Positions 23,881 to 35,476 of a stretch of DNA of 64,000 nt are shown piece after piece (position 1 is the first letter of the stretch; each line of letters starts with the position of its first letter). The notes below the pieces were generated by a model. The model was not told the origin of the DNA and did not search any database. It saw only the letters and a program-made list of their open reading frames with translations. The DNA comes from Acorus gramineus. Taxonomy: Eukaryota; Streptophyta; Magnoliopsida; Acorales; Acoraceae. The stretch spans positions 186,001 through 250,000 of the forward strand of contig JAUJYN010000068.1 in assembly GCA_030737835.1 (NCBI GenBank), written 5' to 3'. A program made the translations under genes and the position numbers.

Positions 23881-24562
23881 GTTCTGGGAGGTACAGATGT
23901 ACACACGAACCAACCTGGCCACCGCAAGGTCAAACAACTAACTTATGGCCCCTCCAACTGGCGCTCCACAACCGTCCCAACACAAGGGAGGTATGAAACT
24001 GCGCCTGTAGAGTGCATTTCACAGATCCATCTGGGTGCTCGAATGGCAGTCGCTTGCAGGCATACCCCAACTAATGGGCGGTGCCTCACCCAACTGCCCT
24101 CATCATCGAGCACGCAGGCACATAGCATGTCCTCCAAGGTCCGAATCGTCCTCTTTGATTGGCTGTCCATCGGCGATGAAACGCTGTACTTAAATGGAGG
24201 CTCGTGCCAAAAGCTGCGCCACAACCTCAAAGTAACCCTCGCGTCTCACTCGAAAATAATGCCGACTGGAGTGCCATGAAGACGAACAATCGCGAAGGTG
24301 AAAACCCACGTCAAGGCGTCCAGAGACTCAACCAGTCGAATAGGGAGGGAAGCGCGGACTTAGTCACTCGGTCAATGATCACCTAGACGGCGTCGTGAGC
24401 CGAACGTGACATTAGCGAGTCCGCAACAATCCCTGATAACTCACTCCCACGTCCACTGAGGAATCTCGATGGACTGACGCGTTCCAACGCGATGATGATT
24501 ATCGAACTTGCCTGAGGGCATGCAAACCTGGGGAAAACAAGGTCACTCACATCACCTTTTCA
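23881..24562. other. Degenerate, unassigned stretch in Gypsy-2 interior
   Basis: This is mid-GC sequence where integrase/RNase H should lie on the minus strand. I could not align any readable domain. Short open frames on both strands lack recognisable motifs. It is probably decayed pol. Confidence 0.3.
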
Positions 24563-24922
24563 TCACACCACAGCAATCGCAATGAAGACTACCTTAAAGT
24601 AGTCCTCGGAAGCCCAATAAAACCTTTGAGATCCACGAAGGCATCCGGCCCATTCGTCAACCCCGACGGCAGTACTTAAAAAACTCGTAGTGCCTGAACG
24701 GTCACGAAAGGCCATCTGCGGGATGTCCAACTCTCGGATCTCCAACTTGCGGTACCCTTGTGCGAAGATCGATCTAACAGCAGACACTCGCTCCCAGAGC
24801 TGGTCAAATAGATCATCGATTCGCGGCAAAGGTAATTGATCTTCAACCCTCACGGGGAGATCAAAATAACACCACGAACAATTAAGTACAGATTCTGCTC
24901 CTTGAGCCTGGCTGGCGCTCAT
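24563..24922 (-). pseudogene. Decayed Gypsy RT fragment
   Basis: The minus-strand frame carries [19 protein letters not shown], then a corrupted equivalent of the [15 protein letters not shown] block (IFAQGYRKLEIRELDIP) and KVVFIAIAVV where [12 protein letters not shown] is expected. The catalytic Asp pair is therefore lost. It lies about 0.8 kb downstream (on the minus strand) of a second, undamaged RT fragment at 25726-26778. The two are not one gene, and this copy is clearly older. Confidence 0.65.
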
Positions 24923-25559
24923 GATAACACTTACACACTAGGTAAGCCGCTCAACCGCACTTAATCCACAAGACACGCATTAAGGGGTCGTCGAACCTCG
25001 ACAATGCCTATGCGACGTCATCTATCTGATAGGCGGTTGAGTCCCATCACAAACGCTAGCATCGCGTCTCCTTATTTACGACCAACGTGGGGCAAAACGC
25101 GACAGTATCCTCAACTGTGCTTACATGCCGCCAGAGATAGGCCGCTCATCTACAACCATTGGAACTCCGGCATCCTGCACTCCATGGGCAGATTCATCAC
25201 GGGGAGTCCACGCTCTTGACATCATTTAGCAGCACTCTCCGGTGTGGCCTCTACCTGGTAGCCTCCCCAGCCCGCTATCTCTGCCATATGGGCGCACCAA
25301 CAAGCACAACATCTGGGAGCACCTCACAGGACTCTGGCCTCAACCGGGCAGCTACAACACAATGATATATCGAAGCGACTCCAGGTGTCACTATGGAACC
25401 CAGTCCACAAGCGATCGCCCACTAAGCTGCAATAGGACGCACCCAATCCCGATCGTACGCATCACCACTCGCTACAGCACCTTCCAAGTGTGAGGGAAAA
25501 ATCCACCATCAATTTGATGCTTCTAAGGTATTCCTTGAGTGGGAAAAGAAACCCTGGCA
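24923..25559 (-). repeat. Degenerate LTR-like sequence
   Basis: The stretch carries GGCTACCAGGTAGAGGCC-like and related short motifs (minus strand, around 25240-25270) that recall the middle part of the long LTRs and the 48.4-49.1 kb region. No ends, no target duplication and no coding frame are seen. Assignment to a particular family is uncertain. Confidence 0.35.
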
Positions 25560-25700
25560 GGGCACCATGAGGTCCCGATATAGGATACCCCGACAACCAA
25601 ACAAGGAACACGGAGTACCCTAGCCCGGGTCTCAACGCTGACCCTGCAAGGCCCCTTAATCCGTAGTAGGAAGTCTAGAAGAAGACATCATCCCTTAATG
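25560..25700 (-). repeat. LTR-type module (TTGTTTGGTTGTCGGGG) in Gypsy-2 pol
   Basis: On the minus strand this aligns with 40665-40800 of Gypsy-1, including GATGATGTCTTCTTC at its start, and with window bases 1-118. It lies just downstream of the RT frame, at the same place in RT as the Gypsy-1 module. Confidence 0.65.
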
Positions 25701-25725
25701 AGCAATACACCACATCCTCAACACT

Positions 25726-26778
25726 TTACACTGGCGCCGCACACGAACCCATGGTTACCAGCGATACCGATACACGGGGAAGAAGCTCCAACCAGAACTC
25801 GCACTTGCTGAACTTGGCGAACAACTGATGTCTGGCCAAAGTCTCCAAGACAGTGCAGAGATGGTGAGCGTGCTCCTCAAGACTCCTCGAGTACACCAAT
25901 ATATCATCGATGAATACTACCACAAAGGAGTTGAGGAAGGGCCGAAACACCCGGTTCATCAGACCCGTGAAGGCCGCCGGCTCATTCGTCAACCCGAATG
26001 GCAGTACTCTGAACTCGTAGTGCCCATACCGGGTACGAAAGGCCGTCTTCGGAATATCTGACTCCCGGATCTTCAGCTGGTAGTAGCCCGAGCGGAGATC
26101 AATCTTGGAAAAGACCCGCGCTTCCTGGAGCTGGTCAAACAGATCGTCGATCCGCGGCAAGGGGTACTTGTTCTTCACTGTCCGCTTGTTCAGCTGCCTG
26201 TAATCGATACAAAGCCGCAGCGAACCCTCCTTCCGGACGAACAGAACATGGGCTCCCCACGGAGAAACACTCGGATGTGCGAAGCCCTTCTCCAGCAACT
26301 CCTCCAACTGCTCCTTGAGCACCCTCAGCTCTGCAGGGGCCATCCGGTACGGAGCTCTCGAAATCGGCTCGGTCCCCGGAATCAGATTGATCTCAAACTC
26401 GATCGCGCGATCCGGTGGTAATCCCGGAAGATCACCGGGGAAAACCTCGGGATACTCTGCCACGACCAGAGTCTGACTGATATCTGCCCGCAGCGGTGCA
26501 TCCTCCTGAGCAATATACGCTAGAAAGCCCTCGCATCCTCTCTGAAGGAGTCTCCATGCTTGCATGGACGACACGAACCCCAAAAGGGCTACGTCACGAT
26601 CGCCCACGAACTGGAAAGACCTCCGACCCGGAAGGTGGAAAGACACCGACTTGGCAAAACAGTCGATGCTGGCGTGACTAGCTGCAAGCCAATCCATTCC
26701 CAGGATGGCATCAAAGTCTGTCATAGCGAGCTCCGCCAACTCCACCGAAAACTCATGCTCCGCAACCAAATTACACAA
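25726..26778 (-). pseudogene. Gypsy-2 protease C-terminus and RT, open frame of 350 codons
   Basis: This Ty3/Gypsy pol fragment has no internal stop. It starts inside the protease end ([10 protein letters not shown], about residues 23-32). The RT follows with [46 protein letters not shown] and the catalytic [12 protein letters not shown] (about residues 280-291). It breaks off at KCEFWL, before the RT thumb. The motifs look closest to plant Del/Tekay-type chromoviruses (family knowledge, not tested). The protease active-site DSGA/S is absent because the 5' side is replaced by LTR-like sequence. It has no start of its own and would not be expressed alone. Confidence 0.85.
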
Positions 26779-26799
26779 AATCAGTTCCCTTTTTCAAGG

Positions 26800-27120
26800 A
26801 AAAACATGGGTAGAAACCCGATGATCACTGGGTCACGTGATGGCGCGACCAACCTCACCCCCACCCTCAGTCCCGAAGGGAGCCTTTTGGGACTTATGGG
26901 GAGAGACTTAGACTGCTCTCCACCCATGGTCTACCGGTAGCCTCTCTCTGCTCCGTAGCTGACCTGGTACAGGATAGCCTGTCTAACGCCGGGGCTGTAC
27001 TACACGGATCCAACAAAGGGGAGAACGATTCCACTCTCGCAACATCATTCATTAACCCTCTTCCGGGTAGCCTCTACCTGGCATACTCCCATGATCAGTA
27101 CCCCTCCGACTGCATCGATG
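26800..27120 (-). repeat. LTR-type module upstream of Gypsy-2 protease
   Basis: The minus strand reads GTAGGTACC...GATGCAGTCGGAGGGG, then GGATCC, CCCCGGCGTTAGACAGGCT, GAGCAGTCTAAGTCTCTCCC and a TCGGGACTGAGGGTG end. This matches 40230-40520 of Gypsy-1 in the same orientation relative to pol. At 27120 similarity stops abruptly. Confidence 0.65.
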
Positions 27121-27461
27121 GTACCTACATTAATAGCAGCTTTATATTAGTTTACTAGTAAGCATATGTTAAAATGTCATATGACGTATATATGTGAGAA
27201 GGAGATGATAATCGATTAACGCTAAGCATTTGGTGCATACTTTATCGGGCCTTGTTATGGATTTGAGTGAGTGGTTCGACCACCTCACTTATTCAATAAA
27301 CATGCATAATTTGAGTAATTCCTATGTAATCTGAATGCACGCTAGTGATGAGCATATAAATGCATACTGTATTTTTTTTAACCTTTTGATAGGAAAATTA
27401 ATTATTTATTTTACTAGTAATCCAATATTCACATGGCATGACCTTATATTAATAAGTTACA
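27121..27461. other. AT-rich spacer, nothing recognised
   Basis: The stretch lies between the broken Gypsy-2 and the left end of the first CACTA-like element. No coding frame, repeat or end motif was identified. Confidence 0.4.
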
Positions 27462-27900
27462 TACTACAAGAACACCAGGCATTAGCTGCGCAAAATTGCG
27501 TAGCAAAAACCTCTAGTTTCACAGCAAAAGGTTTTTCTCGATGAAATCATTTCGTAGTTATTATTGTCGTAACTACCTCATCTAGGAAAACCTTTTGCTG
27601 CGAAATTATATACTTGTAGCAAAAGACCACCGTTTGCTACTAAGTTATTGTCGTAGCAAAAGGTAAAATTTCATTGCAACCGGTATCCTTTTGCATTGAA
27701 AATGATTTCGCAGGAATAGGTCCTATTTTACGGCGAAAACGCAGTCACAGCAAAAGGTCACCTATGGAGCTATAGACACCTTTTGCTACGATATATCTTC
27801 GTCGCAATAGGTTATCTTTTGCTACGAAATTGTATTTCGTAGCTTCGTAGCAAAAGATGACATTTTGCTACGAAATAAATGCGCAGCTAAAGGCATATAA
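27462..27900. repeat. Left end and subterminal repeats of CACTA-like element 1
   Basis: After TACTACAAG come more than ten copies of (T)TTTGCTACGAAAT and its reverse (TTCGTAGCAAAAG), often as back-to-back hairpin pairs with A/T-rich spacers. In CACTA families such motifs bind the transposase. Confidence 0.7.
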
Positions 27901-28438
27901 ATTTAATAAAAAATAATTTTTTTGATCTTTCCCTCTCAAATATTTTTCACGAAAAGGTCACATTTTAGTAGAAATTTTTTTTAATTTTTTATATTACAAT
28001 TAAATTAATATTTAATGATAACAATAATAATAAAAACAATCCGAATTTTTAATAAAAACTAATTGTATACATTATAAATTGTTATAATAATATCTTTTAC
28101 AGCGAGAAAAATTTCAACAACACATAATTTTAAAATTCAAATTTTTTTTCTTATCATAAGTTGCATTTGATTTAATAAATCAAACTAATAGGACGCATGC
28201 ATAGGTCGAGGCTTTCCTAGCATGATAACAAGGTGACAGGATGCACGGCTCTTACACATATCATAAAAGTGCAAGTCCTTAACATACAAGTCTAGGGTGA
28301 CATGCATTCTACACACTAATCATGCTTACATAGATTACCAATTTACCAAGTTAATATTAACTATGGTGCCACAGGGGAGGACGGTATACGCCCAAGTGCA
28401 TACAGCGCCTCCCAACTGGGTTGGGTTGTCCCACTCAC

Positions 28439-28474
28439 CAACACCCGGGTCGTCGCGTGACCGTCTGTCAAGAT
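28439..28474 (-). other. L7 36-nt cassette (putative exon 2)
   Basis: 36 nt between CTTGCAG and GTGAGT on the minus strand, as in the other long LTRs. Confidence 0.65.
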
Positions 28475-29352
28475 CTGCAAGACAGGGTAATCAACTCGGT
28501 GAGTAAAATACATAAATACCACTACAAATACACCAAAAAATACCCCGTACGCACGCGAGTCCGAGCACCCCGACTCACTCCCGAACCCCCGGGCAGCCAT
28601 ACGCACAGCCACCAGCACGTGCACGCACAAATGCACACGCGCGCACACACCCCGGCACCATCGGCGCACTGCCGCGCGCCTGCCCGCGAGCCCCAACGCG
28701 CTGTTGCATGCTCACGCGCGCTCGCGTGCACCGCGCGTCCAGCCCGCGCCCCACGCGCAGCACGCGCACGCCCTAGCACGGGTACGCACGCACGCGCACG
28801 CACGCGCGCGCACTGGTCCCCAGCCCCGCGCCCAGGCGCACTGCCCAGGCACCCTGCCTCGCTCCCAGGCGCAGTGCCCAGGCGCCCTGCCCGCGCACGC
28901 CTGCGCGCACCCCCTCGCACCCCCGCTCGCGCCTGCACCCGCGCGCACCAGCGCACCCACGCGCGCAGACGACGCCCAGCCCATTCTAACCACATTTTAA
29001 CCCCTCCCAACCTCTCACACACCCCCAACCACCTCTACCAAGCATGCATGACTTTCCCACCATCCCCTTAAGCCAAAAAAATCAAGAAAAGGAGGGGAGG
29101 AGCTCACCTTGGAGGGGGAACAAAAGGGGGAGGTTCGGGGGCCCTCGACGCACCCACGACCACCTCAACCACCACCACCGCCTCTAGCCTCTCCTCAGCC
29201 TCCTCTTCAGCAGCAAAACAGGGGGGGGAGATCATGCAAAGAGAGCTTGATATAGAGGGGAGAACAACAAACAACACACAAACACCAAGATCCACCACCA
29301 CCACTTCCTCCACCACCAACTCCTTCTCTCTGAGGCTTTTCATCAAACACTT

Positions 29353-29375
29353 GGGGGGGGGGGGGGGGGGGGGGG
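29353..29375 (+). repeat. G23 homopolymer in L7
   Basis: A run of 23 G lies inside the equivalent of exon 1 of the LTR. It could be a sequencing or assembly length artefact. Confidence 0.8.
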
Positions 29376-29934
29376 CAAATGAAAAGAGAAAGAGAGGCAA
29401 GAAAAGCTACTCGTGGGATTTTTGGGAGGGGAGAGAGAGAGGAGAAGAGATATTTATCAAAATATCTTAAGGGGGAATTACTAAGTCGCCCTTCGACTAG
29501 AAATTCTGCGCAAGCTTCACTGGAACAGCCATAACTTCCCCGATACAGCTCCGAATTGCTCAATTCTAAGACCGATGGAAAGCTAAGAAGATTATCTACA
29601 ACTTTCATGTTCATGGAAAGATCAGATAATCCCTCCAGCTATTCCGAAATTAGAGCCAAACATGGAACAGGGCTGCTGCCAGAATTTCCATCCCCGGGGT
29701 ATACTTGGAAAAATACCCATAACTTTTACTACAAGAATCCAGTTGATCTAATTCCACTTCTGTGCAAAAGCTAACTCAAAACTGGACATCTCATAATAAA
29801 ATCATAATTAAACCTCTTCATCTTGGATTTTAACAAAATCAAATCCAAATACCAAATCAGGAATACATAACTTAGAAAAAAAATTATGTACCCAAATCTT
29901 CAAACAGAGCGCTCCAAATGACACAGGCACAACA

Positions 29935-30840
29935 ATATCTACCCTTTTTCCACGCTAACGTTAAACATATCAGACATTTATAGAAACATAAAAAGTAGAC
30001 TTCGCTGTAATTAAAGAAACATATGTAGTAGAATTAGTTGTAACAACCCAACATAGAAAAAATAAAGTTATTTAATTTGCATGATCGCAGAGCAATGTTT
30101 CTAGTTGGATGATGTAGGTCCTAATTAAAATAAAGGACTTGCTCTGTTGTACTGGATGATGTAGGTCCTAATTAAAAATCGATGATTAAATATATTAATT
30201 GTTAATTAGGACCTACATCACACCCACTATAAAAATACGGTGATAGAGAGAGAAGCAGACAGCCATAGAGAGATCATAAACAAATACCAAAAGGAAATAT
30301 AAAAAAGAAACAGTGGAAGAGGAAGGGAAACAAAAGATATTTTTTTTTTTTTTTGGGTGTGAGGTCCATATGATGCTCTCAATCTTCAATTTATATAACT
30401 AGTATCCCTTTCAATTTTGCCTATGCTATTTATATATAGTCATAGATGGCTATTTAATTGTCTATACATGATGTGAAGCAAAAAATGCATGACTGACTAA
30501 GGCGCTACTTAGTAAACTGAAATAGGTCAAACCACACTCACCGCACTACCCAATGCAAGTCACTGAACTGATGTTCCTCTATCTTTTTATTGATTTTCAA
30601 TGCATAAGTTAAAATAAAAGTCCTTTTAAAAGGCCTACTAAAACCTTTAGATTCATCGGTATGTAATAATGCATGTGAAATTGTGAAAAGACTAGTAACA
30701 ACCATAGGAGGTTGCTGTTTTTTTTTTTCTCTTATTATTTTTTTTTTTACTCTAAATTTCATAAGATATACATGAATGCCTAATTCAATGCTTGACCTAT
30801 AATTATTTCTTTGGCAATCCTCAAGTGATTATTAATGTTC
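29935..30840. other. AT-rich interior of CACTA-like element 1
   Basis: No gene is recognised. It includes a direct repeat TGGATGATGTAGGTCC (30106 and 30153 onward) whose complement recurs at 30202-30224, so the second copy can fold into a stem of about 20 bp. There are T- and A-rich homopolymers around 30340 and 30720. Confidence 0.5.
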
Positions 30841-30852
30841 TTTCACATAGAC

Positions 30853-30891
30853 TTCACATAGGCTTATATAATTTATATAAGCCTATGTGAA
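30853..30891. repeat. Perfect 39-bp palindrome
   Basis: The 19-nt arm TTCACATAGGCTTATATAA (30853-30871) is followed, after one base, by its exact complement (30873-30891). Another TTCACATAG lies just before it. A G39 run starts 22 bp downstream. Confidence 0.9.
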
Positions 30892-30910
30892 ACAACAATA
30901 AAATTCCATG

Positions 30911-30912
<2 letters not shown>

Positions 30913-30943
<31 letters not shown>

Positions 30944-30951
30944 TAGGGGAA
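30913..30951 (+). repeat. G39 homopolymer
   Basis: 39 consecutive G in AT-rich DNA. The true length is uncertain in any sequencing technology. Confidence 0.8.
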
Positions 30952-31254
30952 TTTTATTTTTTCTTACAGAGTCAACCCAAGCTGAAAGTATCACATATCT
31001 TCTTCAATTCCTAGGTTATCCTCTACCACTCTCTAACCCAAATATATGGCACATGATTAAGAAACAATACCAAAAGGAAATAGAAAAAAGAAAAAAATAA
31101 AACAAAAGAGGAATTTTTTTTTTCACTCAACAAGATCTCAAGAGAGAGGACCAACTGATTTTATCCAAAGCCGACAAAATCAAATCCAAAAATAGAAATT
31201 CATCAGATCTAATGCTATATTTGACAGATCTAACTTGAGTTTCCTATTTTCCTA

Positions 31255-31690
31255 TTGATTTGTTTAAGATCACACACCACCACCTCACTCAAAAGTTAAC
31301 ACTCACCCCACTCAAAAGTTCTCGCGCATACCGATTTAGAGACGCAGAGACCCTAGCCCGTTCGATGACCCTGGACACGATCTTCTTGAGATCCACCCCC
31401 ACAAACGGCAACTGGACACGATCTTCTTCAGATCCACCTCCACAAACAGCAACACGTCCGCCGCCACTTCAAACCCCCCCCCCCCCCCAAAACAAGATTC
31501 GATGAAAAGAGAGAGAGAGACCCAAATCAGAGAGAGAGAGAGATACCGGGATCGGACCGGGTCCGGCGAGGCCGATGACGGAAGGTTGGACGAGCAATCG
31601 ATGTGTTTTTGGAGGGAAACCGAGGGAATCCCTAAAACCCTACGAGAACGAGGGTGGGAAACTCTAAAATCTAAGTACTAGTTTAGTAAA
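31255..31690 (-). other. Gene-like GC patch inside CACTA-like element 1
   Basis: This is an island of higher GC in AT-rich surroundings. Read on the minus strand it begins with AGGGTTTTAGGGATTCCC-like sequence, then a patch coding-like in composition, (GA/CT)n runs at about 31508-31545, and Pro/Thr-rich sequence. That looks like a plant 5' UTR or first exon. A tandem duplication of about 42 bp (CTGGACACGATCTTCTT...) lies at 31371-31453. I recognise no protein. It may be a captured promoter/first exon or an element's own 5' region. Confidence 0.35.
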
Positions 31691-33490
31691 ACGGTAAATT
31701 TTTAAAATAAGTTAATCTAATTTATAAAAATAAAAAAATTATTATTTTTATCAAAATTTATATTTAGTAATGCTTTTTATTATCCTTTTTTATTTTTTAT
31801 TCTCAATCTTGTATTTGGATTACATATGGGATTCCTATTAATGAGGGCATTAATATTATTTAGTATAGCACATTCTTTCTTTTTTTTGTTTTTGTTTATT
31901 TTCTTGGAAATGGTAGTAATAAATGTTATCCTAATTTTATAAAATTGAGATAAAAAATTGGGACAAAGTCTGTTCCATCTTTTACCCAAAACAAACTATC
32001 TCTATTTTTTATATCAAAATATAGACAATTGTCCATGCTTTATCCCTATTTTTTTATCCCATATGGGATAACAAGTGATTTAACACAATTTTTTCTTTAT
32101 CCTAACTCATTATCCCATGTCAAACTAAGCCTAAGAGTGAAAACGAGGGAACATTTTGTTTTTTCTTTTTTTTATTATTATTATTGGAGAATTTGTTGAT
32201 GAAGTGGACGAGCAGTGACCGTTGATGGTGTATACTCATCAGAAACACTATATAAATATCATTTGTATATTTCTATATTTTGTATTACAATACCCATGTT
32301 ACTGTATTCTTTAACAAAAAAAAGTTATAGCACATCTAACATATCATATTGCGATTGATTTTAAATTTTTTCATAAGATCATGACTCTATAATAATACTC
32401 CATTGGAGTTGAGAATTTTAGACAAAACATTTGAACAATAATGTAATAGGGTGTGTCAGTTAAATTTTAAACATAAAAAACCTATACTTGCATATATTAT
32501 ATTAACAAAAAAAAACATATATAAATTTTTTCATTAATATGTACTTAAAAAATGGATTAATATACCTCATCTTATTAATGCATAATATTACGTCTTACAC
32601 AATAATAATATTTTCAATTTAGTATAAATAAATTTTTATAAATGTAAATTTTCAAAAAATGATTTTTGAAAGTTTGACTTTGATGTTTAAGGACAATTGT
32701 TCTTTGACATAAATTAATATAACATGTGTATGTTTTATTTAAATAATAATTTTTCTATCTCCTACCTAAATATATGATATATAAAATGATATTCAGTTCA
32801 CTTAAACGGTGGAGATACTGTATGGTGTTTTGGTGTTGGAGGGTGCATTGAATATATGAATGCGATGATGACATCTTATTCGAAATAGTGATGCGCATTG
32901 GTTATCTTGTAAGCACATGCCATAGAAACATGAGGTTTATGGAGGATGGAATTAATGTCAAGAACAAAGAGAGCAATAATTGAAAATCTAACTTCACATT
33001 GTACTTATTAAAGACAAGAACAAGTGAATTGCATATAATATCAAAATGAATATGCTCAAATTTGATAGCAACAAACTTCAATCAATTAATTACATTGGTA
33101 GAAAAAATATAATGTCATTTGGAAATGAGTTTATCAAGCACATGCATGATCCAAAATGTCCGTATGAAGTTTTATTTACAATAAACACAATTAATATAAT
33201 TAACCATCTAATTTAATGAAGGATTAGTGTGAAAAATAAAATATATATCTAGATTGAAAATACTACATTTTTATCTATATATTCTATTTATATATCTGGA
33301 TAAAGAAAAATATATATAAAAAAAGGACCCTTAAAAAATGACAGTATAAATGTTTGAAATCAAATTAAAATAAAGAATTGACTTATTTACATTTAATAGT
33401 CAAAAGGATCTTAGTCTGATAATGATACAATGTAGATTTCACATTCTTATCTCGTAAGAAATTAAATATATTAAAATCAATAAAAAAAAT
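31691..33490. other. AT-rich interior, right part conserved with element 2
   Basis: There is no coding signal. The part from about 32980 to 33480 aligns with 46800-47310 of element 2, for example AAGCACATGCAT and the shared GATACAATGTAGAT just before the subterminal repeats. Confidence 0.55.
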
Positions 33491-33504
33491 ATGATAGTGT
33501 AACA

Positions 33505-33895
33505 AAATCGTATCTTTTGCTGCGAAATTTCGTTTTCGCAACAAAAGCCTATATTGCATAAGAAAAGATCTGACTTTCTGCTGTGAATTTAAGTGTGCGT
33601 AGCAACAACTTATATCTTTTGCTGCGAAATTATTTTTCGTAGCAAAAACATGTATTTTGTGCATCTGTTGATTTCGCAGCTAAAAGTCATACCTTTTGCT
33701 ACAAAAATTGAACTTCGCAACAAAAAGTTAAATTTGTTCCTACAAAATTTAATGTCGCAGCAAAAAGTCATATATGTTGAGAAAGCCTAAACTATTGGCT
33801 ACGAATTAAATTTTTGCCAGTAAAAGCCACAATTAGCTATGAAAATAAATTTCACAGAGAAAAGTTCGTAACTAATAATCCAATTTGTTGTAGTA
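33505..33895. repeat. Right end and subterminal repeats of CACTA-like element 1
   Basis: Repeated TTTTGCTGCGAAAT and TTCGTAGCAAAA motifs are followed by AACTAATAATCCAATTTGTT and the terminal GTAGTA. They mirror the left end and match the right end of element 2 (47340-47718). Confidence 0.65.
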
Positions 33896-34104
33896 TATAT
33901 ATAGTGTTTTTCTTATACTGTTGTGTATGTCTCTAAGTAACCTGTTCCTTGTGAGAATGTAGTTAAGACTCATTCGATTATGAAATTCTTGTTTGTTTGA
34001 TGTTTTGCCTTTACCTTGAACTTTAGATGGGTCTTATTTGCCTCTACTTGATATTGGATGAATCATTATGTAAAATTATAGTGATGAAGTTTGTTTGTGT
34101 TAGG

Positions 34105-34565
34105 AACTACAAGAAATTCAATCATTAGCTGCGAAATATTTCGCAGCAAAAACCCTATATTTCGTAGCAAATAACCTTTGTCGACGAAATATGTTCGTTG
34201 CAATTATCATTGCAATTGCCTCGTGCCGGAATACATTTAGCTACGAAATTTTTATTTCGTAGCAAAAGAGTTCCTTTTGCTGCGAATAATATATCGTAGC
34301 AAAATGTATTTGCTACGAACCAATTTTGTAAGAAAACGGGGGTAATTGCTACAAAATGATTGCGTAGCAAAAAAAAACAGCCTTTTACTATGAACAGTGT
34401 TTCGCAGCTGAAACTCCCATTTTGCTACGAATTAATTCCGTTGCAAAAGGACACTTGTAGCTACGCAATCTTATTCGTAGCAAAAGGGTACCTTTAGCGG
34501 CGAAATATTGTTCGTAGCAAAAAGGCCTCTTTTGCTACGAAAATATTTCGCAGCTAAAAGTATTT
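34105..34565. repeat. Left end and subterminal repeats of CACTA-like element 2
   Basis: This is a dense array of TTGCTACGAA / TTCGTAGCAAAAG hairpin-like pairs following the terminal ACTACAAGAAATTC. Confidence 0.7.
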
Positions 34566-35471
34566 AAAGTGAATAAAAAAAAAAGATTTATTAGTGGGTT
34601 CATTTGTAATGGAAAAACCCACATGGATTTTATCTTTAATGTCACTTGAGACAAAACCGCTTTCATTTGATTGTTTCATTAAAATCAGATACTCGAAGGT
34701 ACCTTGAGTATGCATGTTATTTACATAAAGGAGTTTGAAGTATTGGTTGATATCCTACTATGGACTACATTAAGAGAAACTCAAATTTGGAATCGAAAAA
34801 AAAAAACAATGGCTTTCAATCCCCAACTAAGCCTACAATGAATCAGCAGAAGAGCTGTAAAATCCAGGCCCAAAATTTGAAAAACAAATGGAGATACAGA
34901 TGAAATGTCACACAAAACTTACACTACAGAGGAGAGAGTCAGTGCTGTTAATGAAATATGCAATTGTCTTATAAAGAATTAAAATTAAAAATGTAGAAGC
35001 CTATATTGCAATCTAACAATTTCAGCACACATTGCAAATTAAGAAACAGAAAAATCAATGAAATATTATATATTCAAAGAATATAATTACCTCTGATTCG
35101 ATATTCAATTCCAGCTTACTAATCAATTACTTCTTCAAAGGCCACATTGTCTATCTCTGCATTACAACAAATTCATTGCTTAGAATGAAATTGATCATCT
35201 AGCAAATATACGCTCTGGTTATGATTCAAAAAGAAAAATCTAAGCAACACATCCATGAAACAAATTTATTTAATAAATAACTCAATCACAATAAAGAGAA
35301 AACAATATTGAATCAGAAGAAAAACCGATGTAAATTAAATACTTTCAAAACATGAAATGCAAAAGCTACCCAAATCAACAACAATAAAACAACAATCAAA
35401 CCCAAATCAAAGGCCACATTACATCGGAGATGGATCTGATCGGGCAATGCTTCCTCAGTTGATTGCGGTGG
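34566..35471. other. AT-rich interior of CACTA-like element 2
   Basis: No gene or RNA recognised. The last about 70 bp (35410-35471) are less AT-rich. The 5-bp ATCTG at 35472-35476 is duplicated by Gypsy-1. Confidence 0.45.
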
Positions 35472-35476
35472 ATCTG

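Larger units (their letters stand above)
28152..29934 (-). mobile_element. L7: minus-strand LTR, left half missing
   Basis: It aligns with L4 from 12190 onwards: the cassette is at 28439-28474, the GC-rich block at 28475-29107, donor-like GTGAGC at 29102-29107 and the LTR start (CACAACA on the plus strand) at 29934. The end carrying TGTCACGCC is absent, replaced by AT-rich CACTA-type sequence at 28151. A G23 run (29353-29375) replaces a shorter G-run in the sister LTRs. Confidence 0.8.
27462..33895. mobile_element. CACTA-like element 1 (non-autonomous), with nested LTR
   Basis: The left end reads TACTACAAGAACACC and the right end reads TTTGTTGTAGTA, an inverted TACTACAA pair one base off the CACTACAA ends of plant CACTA transposons. 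Both ends carry dense subterminal repeats of the type TTTTGCTACGAAAT and its complement (27480-27900 and about 33505-33870). No transposase frame is seen, so it is non-autonomous. The right 0.9 kb aligns with 46800-47718 of element 2, showing one family. I could not find a clean 3-bp target duplication. An LTR remnant (L7) lies inside. Confidence 0.6.

Noticed and set aside
18241..29934. L6 and L7 as the two LTRs of one Gypsy-2 element
   Set aside because: The flanks ACTAC (left) and ATATC (right) do not match, and a CACTA-like left end lies between the Gypsy-2 interior and L7.
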